Below, one piece after another: positions 26,236 to 34,894 of a stretch of 64,000 nucleotides of DNA. The position numbers and the translations under genes are program-made. The DNA lies in NCBI GenBank assembly GCA_046295215.1, contig JBKBNP010000004.1, positions 1 to 64,000 of the forward strand, given 5' to 3'. The notes beneath the pieces were generated by a model. It was not told the origin of the DNA and did not search any database. It saw nothing but the letters and a program-made list of their open reading frames with translations. This DNA comes from Szabonella sp046295215. GTDB lineage: Bacteria > Pseudomonadota > Alphaproteobacteria > Rhodobacterales > Rhodobacteraceae. The stretch's first letter is position 1. Every line of letters begins with the position of its first letter.

Positions 26236-27749
26236 TCCGCGGCCTCCTTGTGGCGCGCGAAATCGTCGGGAAAATGCGTCAGCGCCGACATCACCGGAAA
26301 GGGCGTGAACCCGCCAAGCGCGCAGAGGCTGCCGTCCTTCATCGTCTCGCAGAGGTCGGTCAGGATCGGGATCGCCGCCCCGTCACCCGCCGCGATGCGG
26401 TCGATGGTTTCCACGCCGCGCACCGCCCCGATCCGGCAAGGCGTGCATTTCCCGCAGGATTCCACCGCACAGAATTCCATCGCGAAGCGCGCCATGGCCA
26501 GCATGTCGGTCCGGTCGTCGAACACCACCAGCCCCGCATGGCCGATCAGCCCGCCCGCCGCATCGAACTCTTCATACCCCAGGGCCGTGCCGAACTTTTC
26601 GCGCGGCATATAGGCCCCGAGGGGCCCGCCCACCTGCACCGCCTTCACCGGCCGGCCCGTGGCCGTGCCGCCTGCAATCTCCTCCACCACCTCGCCGAGG
26701 CTCATGCCGAAGGCGGTCTCGAACAGCCCGCCGCGTGCCACATTCCCCGCAATCTGCAAGGTGACCGTGCCGCGCGACCGCCCCAGCCCGAAATCGGCAT
26801 AATGCTGTGCCCCCCGCTCGAAGATCACCGGAACCGTGGCCAGCGAGATCACATTGTTCACCACGGTCGGGCAGCCCATGAAGCCCTCCAGCGCGGGCAG
26901 GGGGGGCTTGGCACGCACCACGCCGCGCTTGCCTTCCAGCGAATTGAGCAGGCTCGTCTCCTCGCCGCAGACATAGGCTCCGGCGCCAACCCGGATCTCC
27001 ATCTCGAAGGCGCGCCCCGACCCCAGCACATCCGGCCCCAGCACGCCCGCCGCCCGCGCGACCCCTACCGCCGCTTGCATCACCGCAATCGCATCAGGGT
27101 ATTCCGAACGCAGATAGACGAACCCTTTGGTCGCCCCCACGCCCAGCCCCGCAATCGCCATCCCCTCGATCAGACTGAAAGGATCACCTTCCATCATCAT
27201 GCGGTCGGCAAAGGTGCCGCTGTCGCCCTCATCGGCGTTGCAGACGATGTATTTCCGCGCGCCCGGTGCGCCCAGAACCGTGTTCCATTTGATGCCCGTG
27301 GGAAATCCCGCGCCGCCGCGCCCGCGCAGGCCGCTGGCTGTCACTTCGGCCACGATTTCCGCGCCGGACATGCCCGCCGCCCGCCGCAATCCGGCCAGCC
27401 CGCCATGCGCCTCGTAGTCGTCAAGGCTCAGCGGGTCGATCACCCCGCAGCGCGCGAAGGTCAGCCGCGTCTGGCGCGCAAAGAACGGAATGTCCTCCAC
27501 CCGGCCCAACCCCGCCAGCCGTCCATCCAGCAGGGCGGGCACATCCGCCACTGTCACCGGCCCGAAACCCTCGCGCCCCGCGCCCCGGTCGATCTCGACC
27601 AGCGGTTCCAGCCAGCACATCCCGCGCGACCCGTTGCGGATCAGCGTGATCTCCAGCCCCCGGCGCGCGGCCTCTGCCGCAATCGCCTCGGCCACCGCAT
27701 CGGCCCCGACGGCCTTGGCGGCACTGTCCATCGGCACAAAGATCCTCAT
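26232..27749 (-). CDS. fdsB: Formate dehydrogenase beta subunit (NuoF-like)
   Basis: A 505-residue subunit that reduces NAD+. An N-terminal thioredoxin-like/NuoE-type domain (1-115) is followed by the NuoF-like flavin domain: RGRGGAGFPTGIKW (FMN/NAD binding), CNADEGDSGTFADR, ICGEETSLLNSLEGKRG-type loop (YVCGEETSLL), and the C-terminal 4Fe-4S motif ESCGKCTPCRIGAVRG. It overlaps fdsG and the DUF4287 gene by four bases each. Confidence 0.94.
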   Translation of the reverse strand: MRIFVPMDSAAKAVGADAVAEAIAAEAARRGLEITLIRNGSRGMCWLEPLVEIDRGAGREGFGPVTVADVPALLDGRLAGLGRVEDIPFFARQTRLTFARCGVIDPLSLDDYEAHGGLAGLRRAAGMSGAEIVAEVTASGLRGRGGAGFPTGIKWNTVLGAPGARKYIVCNADEGDSGTFADRMMMEGDPFSLIEGMAIAGLGVGATKGFVYLRSEYPDAIAVMQAAVGVARAAGVLGPDVLGSGRAFEMEIRVGAGAYVCGEETSLLNSLEGKRGVVRAKPPLPALEGFMGCPTVVNNVISLATVPVIFERGAQHYADFGLGRSRGTVTLQIAGNVARGGLFETAFGMSLGEVVEEIAGGTATGRPVKAVQVGGPLGAYMPREKFGTALGYEEFDAAGGLIGHAGLVVFDDRTDMLAMARFAMEFCAVESCGKCTPCRIGAVRGVETIDRIAAGDGAAIPILTDLCETMKDGSLCALGGFTPFPVMSALTHFPDDFARHKEAAE

Positions 27750-28222
27750 GCGCCCACCTCGTCACAGATCCGCGCCATTCCGGCCGCATCGAGCCGCCCG
27801 ACCACGCGGCCATCCACCATCGCCGCAGGTGCGCAGGCACAAAGCCCGAGACAATAGACCGGCTCCACCGTCACCGCGCCATTGGCGGTGGTGCCATGCC
27901 AGTCCACGCCCAGCCGCGCCAGCGTGGCCTCGGCCAGATCCACCCCGCCCATGGCCTGACAGGCCTCCGCCCGGCAGATCTTCACCACATGACGCCCCGC
28001 CGGCACCTGTCTGAAATCATGATAGAAGCTGATGACACCATGCAGTTCTGCCCGGCTGATGTTGAGCGCCTCGCAAAGGACGGGATGGGCCGCCCTGGGC
28101 ACATGACCCCATTGCGCCTGCACCGCATGCAGCATCGGCAGCAGCGGGCCCTCCAGCCCTTGAAGGGGGGCGATCACATCGCTGATCTGCGCTGCGGTTG
28201 GCTCTGCCGATCCTTGTGGCAT
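27746..28222 (-). CDS. fdsG: Formate dehydrogenase gamma subunit (NuoE-like)
   Basis: A 158-residue thioredoxin-fold 2Fe-2S protein. Cys ligands appear as CRAEACQAMGG and CLGLCACAPA; GVISFYHDFR is the family segment. It passes electrons within the FdsABG diaphorase unit. First gene of the operon. The start at 28222 (MPQGSAEPT) has GGAG nine bases upstream; the longer frame to 28261 lacks support. Confidence 0.92.
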   Translation of the reverse strand: MPQGSAEPTAAQISDVIAPLQGLEGPLLPMLHAVQAQWGHVPRAAHPVLCEALNISRAELHGVISFYHDFRQVPAGRHVVKICRAEACQAMGGVDLAEATLARLGVDWHGTTANGAVTVEPVYCLGLCACAPAAMVDGRVVGRLDAAGMARICDEVGA

Positions 28223-28261
28223 GGCTTTGCTCCGGTTGTTCCGGATGCAGATCTGCGCCAA

Positions 28262-28279
28262 ATTGATCTTGCAATCAAT
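28262..28279. promoter_or_regulatory. Palindrome ATTGAT-N6-ATCAAT in the fds promoter
   Basis: Perfect 6-bp arms, 40 bases upstream of fdsG. It could be a LysR-type regulator site. It resembles an FnrL box but has a 6-base rather than 4-base centre, so an Fnr site is unlikely. Confidence 0.4.
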
Positions 28280-28296
28280 AACGTTGTTCCGTTGCC

Positions 28297-28315
28297 TGAT
28301 AGTTTTTCCCTATCA
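28297..28315. promoter_or_regulatory. Palindrome TGATAG-N7-CTATCA, probable LysR-regulator operator
   Basis: Perfect 6-bp arms with a 7-base centre, overlapping the stop codon of the LysR-type gene and about 75 bases before fdsG. It contains the T-N11-A geometry expected of LysR-family recognition sites. It is the best candidate for the formate-dehydrogenase operator. Confidence 0.5.
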
Positions 28316-29203
28316 CTCGGCCACCTCGGACATCCGCCCTGCCTCCGCCAGCAACTCCCGCAAGACCGGTGTATGTGGTTCACGATAGGGCGCGACAAGC
28401 CCGACCGTATGGCTCCAGCCCTCATCGCCCAGCGGGATCGTGCGCAGGGGCTTTCCGACGGTCAGAAACGCCGCCATGTCGGAAGGAAGGATTGTCACCC
28501 ATCCGCCTTCCAGCACATTGGCCACCAGAACCACCGTCGAATTGGCCTCGATCCGCGCCTCTGGTGCAATGCCCGCCTCGGCAAAGCGGCGGTTGACGAT
28601 CCGGCGGTTCTGCATGTCCGGGGTCAGAAGGCACAAGCGCATCCCGCCAAGCTCGGCCCAGTCCACCGAGGCCCGGTTCGCCACCTCCGCATCCTCGCGG
28701 CAGACCAGCATGTAGCGTTCGTGATAGAGTGCTTCGGTGCTGACCCGCCCCGTGGGTTCGTTGTCCAGATAGGAGATCCCCGCGTCAATATCGAGATTTT
28801 CCAGCATCGAGAGGATCTCGACCGAGGTGCGCGACAGGATCGTGAAACGCACATTCGGATGGGCGGCGCTGAACCGCGCGGTGAGCCGCGCCGCCCAGGT
28901 CAGCGCCGTGGGGATCACCGCAAGCCGGATCGCGCCCGACAGGCCCTCGCGGGAATGTCGCATCTCGTCGCGCAATTGCCGTGCGTCGCTGACGATCTGT
29001 CGCGCCCAGTGCAGCGCCCGCTGGCCTTCCGGCGTCAGCCCGCCATAATGCGACCCCCGGATGACGAGTTTCACGCCCAGCTGGTCCTCCAACTGCCGGA
29101 TGCCGGTGGAAAGCGTCGGCTGCGCAATCCCCAGATGCGCGGCGGCCCGGCCGAAATGACCCTCCTTCACCACCGCAAGGAACATTTCCAGCTTGCCCAG
29201 CAT
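28313..29203 (-). CDS. LysR-family regulator, probable activator of the fds operon
   Basis: A 296-residue protein. The N-terminal winged helix-turn-helix MLGKLEMFLAVVKEGHFGRAAAHLGIAQPTLSTGIRQLE is classic LysR; the rest is the effector-binding domain. It lies immediately upstream of fdsG in the same orientation with a 90-base gap holding two palindromes. Formate-responsive control is inferred from this position. Start at 29203 with GGAAGAGA upstream. Confidence 0.9.
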   Translation of the reverse strand: MLGKLEMFLAVVKEGHFGRAAAHLGIAQPTLSTGIRQLEDQLGVKLVIRGSHYGGLTPEGQRALHWARQIVSDARQLRDEMRHSREGLSGAIRLAVIPTALTWAARLTARFSAAHPNVRFTILSRTSVEILSMLENLDIDAGISYLDNEPTGRVSTEALYHERYMLVCREDAEVANRASVDWAELGGMRLCLLTPDMQNRRIVNRRFAEAGIAPEARIEANSTVVLVANVLEGGWVTILPSDMAAFLTVGKPLRTIPLGDEGWSHTVGLVAPYREPHTPVLRELLAEAGRMSEVAE

Positions 29204-29273
29204 GATCGTCTCTTCCGAATGAAATCCACCTGCATGATAGAGAGTCGCGATGGCGCGCGGCAATGCGTCCCGG

Positions 29274-29350
29274 CTTTCATCTTGGCAAAAATACCTCAGG
29301 GGGAAGGCTTCCCGGCCCCGCCGGGAAGGCTCGGGGGTGTGAAACCCCCG
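29274..29350 (-). repeat. Dispersed hairpin element, copy 4 (inverted)
   Basis: On the minus strand: CGGGGGT/ACCCCCG hairpin, a 9-bp CTTCCCGGC/GCCGGGAAG hairpin (29308-29328), then the CCCCCTGAGGTATTTTT tail ending AAGATGAAAG. The second stem differs completely in sequence from copies 1 and 6 but stays complementary. It lies upstream of the LysR gene. Confidence 0.7.
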
Positions 29351-29412
29351 TTGCGCGGTCTGCAAGGGGCGCCCGCGTCTGATCGCGTGGCGATCCTGGT
29401 TCCGATCAAGCG

Positions 29413-29441
29413 AAAAGCCCCGCCGGGTGATCCGGCGGGGC
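29413..29441 (-). terminator. Strong minus-strand terminator with no gene upstream
   Basis: GCCCCGCCGG (29417-29426) pairs with CCGGCGGGGC (29432-29441); on the minus strand it is followed by TTTT. No minus-strand gene ends here, so it may end an unannotated small RNA. Confidence 0.5.
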
Positions 29442-29523
29442 GGGGTTGGGGGTGTGGTGTGAGTGGGTCGCGTTGCAAGCAGCGGCCGGATCACCCGACA
29501 GACCCAGTGCTACGCCGATTCGG

Positions 29524-29539
29524 TTAGCGCGGAGTTAAC
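29524..29539. promoter_or_regulatory. Near-consensus CtrA box TTAG-N7-TTAAC
   Basis: One mismatch from TTAA-N7-TTAAC, about 90 bases upstream of the glycerate-kinase-like gene. Role inferred only. The rest of the 29204-29628 gap holds repeat copy 4 and the orphan terminator. Confidence 0.3.
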
Positions 29540-29628
29540 GCTGATTTCAGTTTCTGCTTTCTGCCCGTCGTGCAAAATCCATGCCCCGGCTCTTGTGGGC
29601 CTCAGGCTTTCGTGATGATCTCCGCGCC

Positions 29629-30888
29629 ATGACAGATGATGACCGCCACCTGCTCACGGCGCTTTTCGAGGCTGCCGTTGCCGCGGCAGACCCCGGGCTT
29701 GCCCTGAAGCCGCATCTGCCGGCAGTTCCTGCTGGCCGGACCGTCGTGATCGGCGCCGGGAAAGGCGCAGCGCAGCTTGCAGCGGCCTTTGAAAAGCTCT
29801 GGCCCGCGCCGCTCGAAGGGGTGGTGGTGACGCGCTACGGCTATGGCTGTCCGACCCGCGCGATCCGTGTGATGGAGGCGGCGCATCCGGTGCCGGATGC
29901 GGCAGGTCTGGCCGCGTCGGAGGCGCTGTTTGCAGCGGTGGCGGGGGTGATGGCGGATGATCTTGTCGTGGCGCTGGTCTGCGGTGGCGGCTCGGCGCTG
30001 CTGCCGATGCCGCCGGGTGATCTGACGCTGGAGGATGAGGCGGCGCTGAACCGTGCGCTGCTGGCCTCGGGGGCGCCGATCTCGGTGATGAACGCGATCC
30101 GCAAACAGGTGTCGGGAATCAAGGGCGGGCGGCTGGCGGCGGCCTGCCATCCGGCGCGGCTGGTCACGCTGGTCGTGTCCGATGTGCCGGGGGACGATCC
30201 GGCGCAGGTGGCCTCTGGCCCGACCGTGCCGGATGCCAGGGGCCGGGCCGAGGCGCGCGCACTGGTGCAAAGCTGGCGGATCGACCTGCCGCCGCGCATC
30301 GCCGACTGGCTGGCGGGCGAGGATGGCGCAGCGCCGATGCCGGACGATCCGGTTTTTGCCGGACAGGAGGTGCGGGTGATCGCTTCGGCCCGGCTGTCGC
30401 TGGAGGCGGCGGCGGCGCGGGCGGAGGCGGAGGATATCCCTGCCGTCATCCTGTCGGACGCGATCGAGGGCGAGGCGCGCGACGTGGCCCGCGTCCATGC
30501 CGCCATCGCACGCGAGGTGGCCTTGCGCGGCCGTCCCTTTGCCCGCCCGGTGGTGATCCTGTCGGGCGGGGAAACGACAGTCACACTGCGCGGCAAGGGC
30601 CGGGGCGGGCGCAACAGCGAGTTCCTGCTGGCCCTTGCGCTGGCGGCGGAGGGGCTCGACCTGGCGGCGCTGGCCGCCGATACCGACGGGATCGACGGGT
30701 CCGAGGACAATGCCGGGGCCTTTGCCGATGGAACCACGGCGGCGCGCCTGCGCGCGCTTGGCCGCGACCCGGCGGCGGATCTGTCGGGCAATGACGCCTA
30801 TTCGGCTTTCGAGGCCTCGGGCGATCTGTTCGCACCCGGTCCTACGGGGACCAATGTCAATGATTTCCGCGCCATTCTGATCCGCTGA
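29629..30888 (+). CDS. Glycerate 2-kinase / hydroxypyruvate reductase-type (MOFRL family)
   Basis: A 419-residue protein. The N-terminal DUF4147 part has VVIGAGKGAAQLAAAFE and LVVALVCGGGSALLPMP; the C-terminal MOFRL part has ILSGGETTVTLRGKGRGGRNSEFLLALAL and DTDGIDGSEDNAGA. The family (GckA/TtuD) phosphorylates D-glycerate to 2-phosphoglycerate. The start at 29629 is chosen because homologous sequence begins here; ATG 29581 is in frame. A single transcription unit by appearance. Confidence 0.88.
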   Translation: MTDDDRHLLTALFEAAVAAADPGLALKPHLPAVPAGRTVVIGAGKGAAQLAAAFEKLWPAPLEGVVVTRYGYGCPTRAIRVMEAAHPVPDAAGLAASEALFAAVAGVMADDLVVALVCGGGSALLPMPPGDLTLEDEAALNRALLASGAPISVMNAIRKQVSGIKGGRLAAACHPARLVTLVVSDVPGDDPAQVASGPTVPDARGRAEARALVQSWRIDLPPRIADWLAGEDGAAPMPDDPVFAGQEVRVIASARLSLEAAAARAEAEDIPAVILSDAIEGEARDVARVHAAIAREVALRGRPFARPVVILSGGETTVTLRGKGRGGRNSEFLLALALAAEGLDLAALAADTDGIDGSEDNAGAFADGTTAARLRALGRDPAADLSGNDAYSAFEASGDLFAPGPTGTNVNDFRAILIR

Positions 30889-30963
30889 CCGGGAGGCAGT
30901 TGAGCCGCCTTGCGGCGACACGCCTTTTGTCTCTCCTGCGCGCGGGGCGCTCCGGCTCGGGCG

Positions 30964-30990
30964 TTTCAGGTATTTCTGCCAGGATGAAAG
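30964..30990 (+). repeat. Dispersed hairpin element, copy 5 (degenerate)
   Basis: A TTTCAGGTATTTCTGCC then AGGATGAAAG tail after the glycerate kinase gene. A GCCGC/GCGGC hairpin lies about 60 bases upstream. The CCCCCG part is lost. Confidence 0.5.
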
Positions 30991-30995
30991 CGGTG

Positions 30996-31775
30996 TCAGG
31001 GGCTTTCGGCGCGGGACAGGATGTAGATGTCCATGATCCAGCCATGCGCCGTGCGCAGGCGGGCGCGGTCGGCGATGATCCTCGGGGCGGCATCGCGCAG
31101 GGGGCCCTCGATCAGATGTTCCTGCGGCATGCCGACATAGGCGCCCCACCAGATATGGACGCCGTCGGGGTGCAGGGTCTGGAACGCGCAATCGCCGTCA
31201 AGCATCACGGCGATCCGGCTGGCCCCGGGTGGCCAGCCATGGTCCCGCAGGTTGCGCCCGGTGGTGATGGTGACGGCACCGGCAAGATCGTTGAGCGGGA
31301 TGCGATGGCCCGCCGTCAGCCCTTGCAGGGAGGTGATACCGGGAATGGCGGTGATCCGGGGGGGCGGGGAAAGCCGGGCGGCGATGCGCAAGGTGCTGTC
31401 ATAGAGCGAGGGGTCGCCCCAGACCAGAAGCGCCACGCCGAGCGGCGTGCTGCCGGTTGCGGTGTCGGCGGCATGGGCGGTGATGGTTTCGGCCCAGACA
31501 AGGGCAATGGCATCATGCCAGGCCTCCACCCGCGCCTTGTAGTCGGGGATTGCGGGGTCGCGTTCGGGCAGGTCGAATTCGGCGATCCGGGCGGGGGCGG
31601 TCAGCACGTCGTTCAGGATGACGTGGCGCAATTCCGCCAGATCGGCCTTCGCCTCGCCCTTGCGCGGAATCAGGATCAGGTCGGCGCGGTTGAGCGTGCG
31701 GATCGCCTGAAGCGTCAGATGGTCGGGATTGCCGGTGCCGATGCCGATGAGGAACAGCTCGATCTGGGGGGGCAT
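30996..31775 (-). CDS. cobF: Precorrin-6A synthase (deacetylating)
   Basis: A 259-residue SAM-dependent tetrapyrrole methylase that methylates C1 and releases the acetyl group in the aerobic cobalamin pathway. The N-terminal FLIGIGTGNPDHLTLQAI and LIPRKGEAKADLAELR mark CobF; GDPSLYDSTLRIA and PGITSLQGLTAGHRIPL are the SAM-binding segments. It is downstream of cbiM behind the first cobalamin riboswitch and away from the main cob cluster. Confidence 0.92.
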   Translation of the reverse strand: MPPQIELFLIGIGTGNPDHLTLQAIRTLNRADLILIPRKGEAKADLAELRHVILNDVLTAPARIAEFDLPERDPAIPDYKARVEAWHDAIALVWAETITAHAADTATGSTPLGVALLVWGDPSLYDSTLRIAARLSPPPRITAIPGITSLQGLTAGHRIPLNDLAGAVTITTGRNLRDHGWPPGASRIAVMLDGDCAFQTLHPDGVHIWWGAYVGMPQEHLIEGPLRDAAPRIIADRARLRTAHGWIMDIYILSRAESP

Positions 31776-31802
31776 GGCGAAGGGCTTTCGGTCATCGGTG
31801 GT

Positions 31803-31828
31803 GTGCAGCAGACTTGCGCCTGCTGCAC
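31803..31828 (-). terminator. Hairpin between cbiM and cobF
   Basis: GTGCAGCAG (31803-31811) pairs with CTGCTGCAC (31820-31828) in the 66-base gap. There is no T-run, so it is more likely a processing or partial-attenuation site than a full terminator. Confidence 0.35.
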
Positions 31829-31841
31829 CCCGGATGCCCGA

Positions 31842-32519
31842 TCAGGCGGCGTTGTGCAACCGTGGCGTCACAAGGCCCGACCCGTTCAGCCCGCGCAGGG
31901 CTTTCGCGCCTGCCAGCACCAGCAGGTCGGCCACAGGCTCGATCACGATGACCAGCATATAGGCGAGGCCGAAGCTGCCGATGGCGGCGAGGTTGTCCGC
32001 CCCGAAGCCCTGACCCAGCAGCGCCCAGAACGCGACCCAGGCCACCACGCCGCCCTGATAGGCGGTCGAGAGCTTCAGCGCCTGCGCATAGGTCAGATCG
32101 ACATAGGCCGTGCCGGGCGCGATGATCCGCCTGGCAATCGCGCGCACCGCGAAGAGCGGCACCAGCAGCGTGGTCACGTTCATCCCGTATTGCGGCAGAT
32201 CGAAGGGGGCAAAGAACAGCCCCTGAATGAGCAGCCCCGCCGCCAGCCCGATGGCCGCAGGGGCCGCGCCAAGGATCAGGAACAGGGTCGAGCCGAGGAT
32301 GAAATGCACCTCCGACACGCCCACAGGGAAGGTCGGCAGAACCTCGAAGAACACGAAAACGAGGATTGTGGAGATGCCTGCGCGCAGGGCCAGAGAGGCG
32401 AATCCCTGCTGGCGCACGGCATCAATGGCGATTTTCACGGAATAGGTGGCGGCGGCGGCGGCCGTGCCCGCGCCCACAAGCAGCTTGGCCCCCAGAACGA
32501 GGCCTTCTTCGATATGCAT
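31842..32519 (-). CDS. cbiM: Cobalt ECF transporter substrate-specific subunit CbiM-like
   Basis: A 225-residue membrane protein beginning MHIEEG; CbiM proteins bind the metal through the N-terminal Met-His. FEVLPTFPVGVSEVHFILGSTLFLILG and GLLIQGLFFAPFDLPQYGMNV match the CbiM/NikM core. Start 32519 has GGAGAGGAGAG just upstream. It is controlled by the adjacent cobalamin riboswitch. The partner subunits CbiN, CbiQ and CbiO are not in the window, so they are elsewhere or the protein works alone. Confidence 0.88.
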   Translation of the reverse strand: MHIEEGLVLGAKLLVGAGTAAAAATYSVKIAIDAVRQQGFASLALRAGISTILVFVFFEVLPTFPVGVSEVHFILGSTLFLILGAAPAAIGLAAGLLIQGLFFAPFDLPQYGMNVTTLLVPLFAVRAIARRIIAPGTAYVDLTYAQALKLSTAYQGGVVAWVAFWALLGQGFGADNLAAIGSFGLAYMLVIVIEPVADLLVLAGAKALRGLNGSGLVTPRLHNAA

Positions 32520-32559
32520 GATGTCTCTCCTCTCCGTCACACCCGACGAAGCTTTGGGG

Positions 32560-32775
32560 TTGCGTCCTGCAAGGCCGGTCTCCTGGCTTGCGGGTCACAG
32601 CGCGCCTGCCGCCTTCCCGGCCCTTTCAGGGGGCCAGTGGCAAATGGCAGGCCGCTCTCCGCATACAGTCGCGGGGGCGGCTGGGGACTGGGGCGCCTCG
32701 ATTTGGTCCGCCCGTTCCCCATTCCCGATTGAGTCCCTGCGCTTTGCGCTGTCGGGACACCTTGCAAGGCTCAGA
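32560..32775 (-). promoter_or_regulatory. Cobalamin riboswitch (cbiM-cobF leader)
   Basis: On the minus strand the B12 box GCCACTGG (32634-32641) is followed by GGGAAGGCGGC and GACCCGCAAGCCAGGAGACC, the conserved 3' half of cobalamin riboswitches. The 5' part has GGGAATGGGGAACGGGCGG. A TTGCAAGG/CCTTGCAG pairing closes the element. About 45 bases separate it from the cbiM start, enough for an expression platform. Confidence 0.93.
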
Positions 32776-32843
32776 TGCACAGGAAGCGCCTCAGCGGTCA
32801 AGGCGCTTTGCGTCGGGCGGGAGGCGGTTCGCGACAGAGGCTG

Positions 32844-33569
32844 TCAGCCCTCGCCCCCGGCCAGCGGGCCGATCAGGATGAGTGCCGGGCCGTCGCCCGC
32901 GCTGGCCGCCACCAGCCCCGCAAGTGCGTCGAGCCGTCCTCGCGTCAGCCGCTGGTCGGGGGAGGAGACGCTTTCGGCCAGCAGGACAGGGGTTTGGCCG
33001 GGCAGGCCGTGAGCCATCAGGGCGGCGGCCAGCGCAGGGCAGGTGCGTTTGCCCATATAAACCACCGTGGTCGCCTCGGCATCGGCCAGTGCGGCCCAGT
33101 TCAGCCCCTCGGGCAGTCCGCCCGTCACATCCGCCCCGGTCAGGAACTGCACGCGCCGCGCGGTCAGCCGCCGGGTCAGCGGGATGCCCGCCGCCGCCGC
33201 TGCCGCCGAGGCGGAGGTGACGCCGGGGACGATTTCATAGCTTATACCTGCGTCCCGCAGGGCGTTGATTTCTTCCTCCAGCCGACCGAAGATGCCCGCA
33301 TCCCCCGATTTCAGCCGCACGACCTTGGCCCCGGTGCTGGCATAATCCACCAACAACCGGCTGACATGGTCCTGTTTCGGCGAGGTGCGGCCCGCCCGCT
33401 TGCCTACCCCCACCAGATCGGCGCCGGGTCGCGCATGGGCCAGAACCGGGCCGGAGGCCAGATCGTCAAACAGCACCGCATCGGCCGCGCGCAGCCGGTC
33501 CACCGCGCGCAGGGTCAAAAGGTCCGCCGCCCCCGGGCCGGAGGAAACGAAGGTGACAAAGCCGGTCAT
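32844..33569 (-). CDS. cobA: Uroporphyrinogen-III C-methyltransferase
   Basis: A 241-residue SAM enzyme converting uroporphyrinogen III to precorrin-2, the branch point to corrin. It has SSGPGAADLLTLRA at the N-terminus, the cobA signature VRLKSGDAGIFGRLEEE, PGVTSASAAAAAAGIPLTRR, and VVYMGKRT. No CysG-type dehydrogenase/chelatase extension, so it is dedicated to B12. Last gene of the main minus-strand cluster; it overlaps cobB by four bases. Confidence 0.94.
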   Translation of the reverse strand: MTGFVTFVSSGPGAADLLTLRAVDRLRAADAVLFDDLASGPVLAHARPGADLVGVGKRAGRTSPKQDHVSRLLVDYASTGAKVVRLKSGDAGIFGRLEEEINALRDAGISYEIVPGVTSASAAAAAAGIPLTRRLTARRVQFLTGADVTGGLPEGLNWAALADAEATTVVYMGKRTCPALAAALMAHGLPGQTPVLLAESVSSPDQRLTRGRLDALAGLVAASAGDGPALILIGPLAGGEG

Positions 33570-34894
33570 GTCGCTGCCCCGATCAGGTGGAACCAGGTGC
33601 CGCTGACAGCCCCGCCACCCTCCATCCGCCGCCATCCGCCGCCTTCGGGCAGGGTCGCGCCGGTGGCATCGGTGACTTCGGCCAGTGGTGCATCGGGGCC
33701 GTGGGTGAGGGTGGAATAGTGGAATTCATGGCCCCGCAGGCAAGCTCCCGCTGCCAGCCCCGGCATCGGTTGCAATAGCCGCGCCGCGCGATAACCAAGG
33801 TGCATCTTGCGGGTGGCATAGGAGGTGGCATGGCCCAGAAGGCCCGCCATTTCATGCGTCTGGCCGTCCTTGTCGGTCAGGTTTTCCCCCAGCACCATGA
33901 AGCCACCACATTCGCCATGCACAGGGCGCGTGCGGGCGAAATCGCGCAGACCGTTCAGAAAACGCTGCGCTGCGGCAATCGTGCCTGCATGCAGTTCCGG
34001 GTAGCCCCCCGGCAGCCAGCAGCAATCGGCAGCCTCGGGAGGTGGCTGATCCGCCAGCGGGGAAAAGGGCAGAACCTCGGCCCCCGCCGCGCGCCAACCG
34101 GCCAGCAGATGCGGATAGAGGAAGCTGAAGGCCCGGTCCTGCGCCAGTGCGATGCGCTGGCCGGGAGGGGGCAACGGCGGGGCCACGGCGGAGTGCGGGG
34201 CGGAACAGGCATGGGCTGCGGCGAGGATCGCGTCCAGATCCAGATGCGTCGCGGCAAAGGCCCCGAGAGCGGCGAGCCGGTCGGTCAAATCTGCGCTTTC
34301 GCCCGCCTGCACAAGGCCCAGATGTCGTTCGGGCAGGGTGATCGCGCTGTCGCGGGGCAGGGCGCCGAGCACCGCGACCCCGGCCTCTGCCATGCCCGCG
34401 CGCACCAGCGCCTCGTGACGCGGGGAGGCGACGCGGTTCAGGACCACGCCCGCCACCGTTACGCCCGGGCGCATCCGCGCAAAGCCCATCGCCACGGCGG
34501 CGGCCGATTGTGCCTGACCCGACACATCCAGTACCAGCACCACCGGCCAGCCCGCCAATGCGGCAATATCGGCGCTGGCCCCGTTGCCGGACTCGCCGGG
34601 GAGGGTCACCCCGTCAAACAGCCCCATCGCCCCCTCGGCAATCACCAGATCGGCGCCCAGCGCATGGCGCAGATGGCTGTGGATCGCACCTTCCGGCATG
34701 GCCCAACTGTCAAGGTTGAACGACGCCCGGCCCGAGGCCGCGGCATGGAACGCCGGGTCGATGTAATCGGGCCCGCATTTGAAGGGCTGCACTGCCAGAC
34801 CCCGCGCGCGAAGCGCCGCGATCAGCCCCAGCGTCACGGTGGTCTTGCCCGTCCCCGAGGCGGGGGCCGCGACCAGAAGGCCGGGCGGGGTCAT
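33566..34894 (-). CDS. cobB: Hydrogenobyrinic acid a,c-diamide synthase
   Basis: A 442-residue glutamine-dependent amidase. Walker A APASGTGKTTVTLGL and FKCGPDYIDPAFH at the N-terminus; a class-I glutamine amidotransferase domain with nucleophile Cys in HGECGGFMVLGENL and a late His in GHEFHYSTL. It amidates the a and c side chains before cobalt insertion. Four-base overlaps with cobA and cobM. Confidence 0.94.
   Translation of the reverse strand: MTPPGLLVAAPASGTGKTTVTLGLIAALRARGLAVQPFKCGPDYIDPAFHAAASGRASFNLDSWAMPEGAIHSHLRHALGADLVIAEGAMGLFDGVTLPGESGNGASADIAALAGWPVVLVLDVSGQAQSAAAVAMGFARMRPGVTVAGVVLNRVASPRHEALVRAGMAEAGVAVLGALPRDSAITLPERHLGLVQAGESADLTDRLAALGAFAATHLDLDAILAAAHACSAPHSAVAPPLPPPGQRIALAQDRAFSFLYPHLLAGWRAAGAEVLPFSPLADQPPPEAADCCWLPGGYPELHAGTIAAAQRFLNGLRDFARTRPVHGECGGFMVLGENLTDKDGQTHEMAGLLGHATSYATRKMHLGYRAARLLQPMPGLAAGACLRGHEFHYSTLTHGPDAPLAEVTDATGATLPEGGGWRRMEGGGAVSGTWFHLIGAAT

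Noticed and set aside
28262..28279. FnrL box before fdsG
   Set aside because: The centre is 6 bases rather than the 4 of TTGAT-N4-ATCAA.
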